A DNA stretch of 64,000 bases from an uncultured Clostridia bacterium. Its GTDB lineage: Bacteria; Bacillota; Clostridia; Christensenellales; Pumilibacteraceae. A model generated the notes under the pieces. It ran no database searches, was not told the DNA's origin, and worked only from the letters and a program-made list of their open reading frames with translations. The translations under genes and the position numbers were made by a program. The first letter of the stretch is position 1, and each line of letters opens with the position of its first letter. Shown here piece by piece: positions 63,204 through 64,000 of this stretch. Location of the stretch: contig CAMSYM010000002.1 in the NCBI GenBank assembly GCA_947066105.1, forward strand, positions 124,001-188,000, written 5' to 3'.

Positions 63204-64000
63204 ATGGATTGGAATGAGTTTTGGAATTCGATAAAAACATTTTTTACCGATAACGTGTGGAACATCGTGTTGTTCTTTGCCGTCTTGATACTCGGTATCG
63301 TGGTCATCAAGATAACTATAAACATCATAAAACGTATATTCGCAAAGAGCAAGGTGGAAAAAATAGCGCAACAGTTTATAGTTACCACTATAAAGGTGCT
63401 GTTGTATCTCATACTCGTTTTGGTATTGTTGAGCTTGATCGGCGTGCAGATAACGGGCATAGTCACGGCGCTCAGCGCGCTGTTGCTCGCCGTCGGCTTG
63501 GCGCTCGAAAGCAATATCGCCAATCTTGCCAACGGCATAGTCATAGTCGCGACCAAAATGTTCAAGAAAGGCGATTATATTTCCGTCAACGGCGTGGAAG
63601 GCAGTATAGTCGACATCAATTTCTTGTTCACCACGCTCGACACGACGGATAACAAAAAAGTGACTATTCCCAACAGCACCATAGTCAACAGCAGTGTGCT
63701 CAACGCGGGCGCGAACGCGCGGCGCAGGGTGGAAACGACGTTTTCTGTGGCGTACGAAACGGACGTCGAGCTTGTGAAAAAGATCGTCACCGACGTGATG
63801 AAAAGCAACGGCAAAGTTTTTCTCGATCCCGAACCGTTTTGTCGGCTCAAAGTGTTGAATGCGAGCAGCCTGGATTTTTTCTGTCATTGCTGGTGCGATA
63901 CCGAGGATTATTGGGACGTGTATTACTACGTCGTGGAAAACGTCTACAACGAGTTTAAGCGTAACGGGATATCCGTGCCGTACAGTCAACTCGAAGTGCG
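63204..64000 (+). CDS. Small-conductance mechanosensitive channel, MscS family (3' truncated)
   Basis: The first 265 residues are present; the gene runs off the right edge. Two N-terminal membrane helices (about 15-40 and 58-80) precede the pore-lining helix and the MscS beta domain. The beta domain shows LANGIVIVATKMFKKGDYISVNGVEG-type sequence at about 110-135, then TLDTTDNKKVTIPNSTIVNS at about 145-165, the usual MscS signature. MscS channels open under membrane tension to release solutes after osmotic downshock. AAGGTG lies upstream of the ATG at 63204. Confidence 0.9.
   Translation, partial: MDWNEFWNSIKTFFTDNVWNIVLFFAVLILGIVVIKITINIIKRIFAKSKVEKIAQQFIVTTIKVLLYLILVLVLLSLIGVQITGIVTALSALLLAVGLALESNIANLANGIVIVATKMFKKGDYISVNGVEGSIVDINFLFTTLDTTDNKKVTIPNSTIVNSSVLNAGANARRRVETTFSVAYETDVELVKKIVTDVMKSNGKVFLDPEPFCRLKVLNASSLDFFCHCWCDTEDYWDVYYYVVENVYNEFKRNGISVPYSQLEV

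Overview
This window is ordinary bacterial chromosome from what looks like an anaerobic, endospore-forming member of the Clostridia (Firmicutes). The supporting genes are a gerA-type germinant receptor operon, a small Spo0A-like DNA-binding protein, whiA, HPr kinase, a pyruvate:ferredoxin oxidoreductase, and the Firmicutes neighbourhoods rpsO-pnp-ylxY-M16 peptidase and hprK-murB-PHP-whiA-dnaE-pfkA. Base composition is moderately GC-rich in most genes, so long antisense shadow ORFs are common; a few surface or accessory genes are clearly AT-richer. A more exact taxonomic placement would be guesswork.

Layout. 1-3.6 kb: end of a membrane-anchored GH3 glycosidase, a membrane GT2 glycosyltransferase and a DUF11 protein. 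3.65-8.6 kb: tRNA-Val(GAC) on the minus strand, then dtd-queH-uvrC-hprK, in which uvrC is fused in frame to a Cof-type HAD phosphatase. 8.7-10.6 kb (minus): a degenerate Fic-like protein and a lipid kinase. 10.7-18 kb: murB, a PHP phosphoesterase, whiA, dnaE and pfkA; rapZ and yvcK, often found in this cluster, are absent. 18-28 kb: central carbon metabolism (fba, an M29 aminopeptidase, gap, nifJ) interspersed with small membrane, zinc-ribbon and InlB-repeat proteins. 28.2-34.8 kb: gatC-gatA, gerAA-gerAB-gerAC, rpsU and a stand-alone Spo0A-type DNA-binding domain preceded by two 0A-box matches. 34.8-37.5 kb (minus): argG and argH. 37.8-43.5 kb: two large InlB-repeat surface lipoproteins. 43.5-48.8 kb: rpsO-pnp-ylxY-M16 peptidase-dUTPase. 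49-51.4 kb (minus): a PP2C phosphatase and a zinc-ribbon Ser/Thr kinase. 51.6-61.9 kb: purECMNHDL. 62-64 kb: an unknown membrane protein, a basic unknown protein and the start of an MscS-type channel.

How the genes fit together. pfkA, fba, gap, nifJ and hprK describe glycolysis to acetyl-CoA with HPr-based carbon control. The pur operon carries de novo purine synthesis apart from purF, purB and the GMP/AMP branches. The gerA operon and the Spo0A-like gene point to a sporulation-germination life cycle. Two InlB-repeat lipoproteins, the GH3 and GT2 proteins and the YlxY-like protein belong to the cell envelope.

The most interesting signals are these: four genes whose consensus promoters place transcription start at the start codon (predicted leaderless mRNAs); the Spo0A-like gene with its 0A boxes; the UvrC-HAD fusion; a large folded element between rpsO and pnp; two copies of a structured intergenic repeat; a second repeat family seeding the gaps of the pur operon; and an overlapping terminator/promoter after purL. 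No insertion sequence, prophage, CRISPR array, rRNA or riboswitch was recognised.
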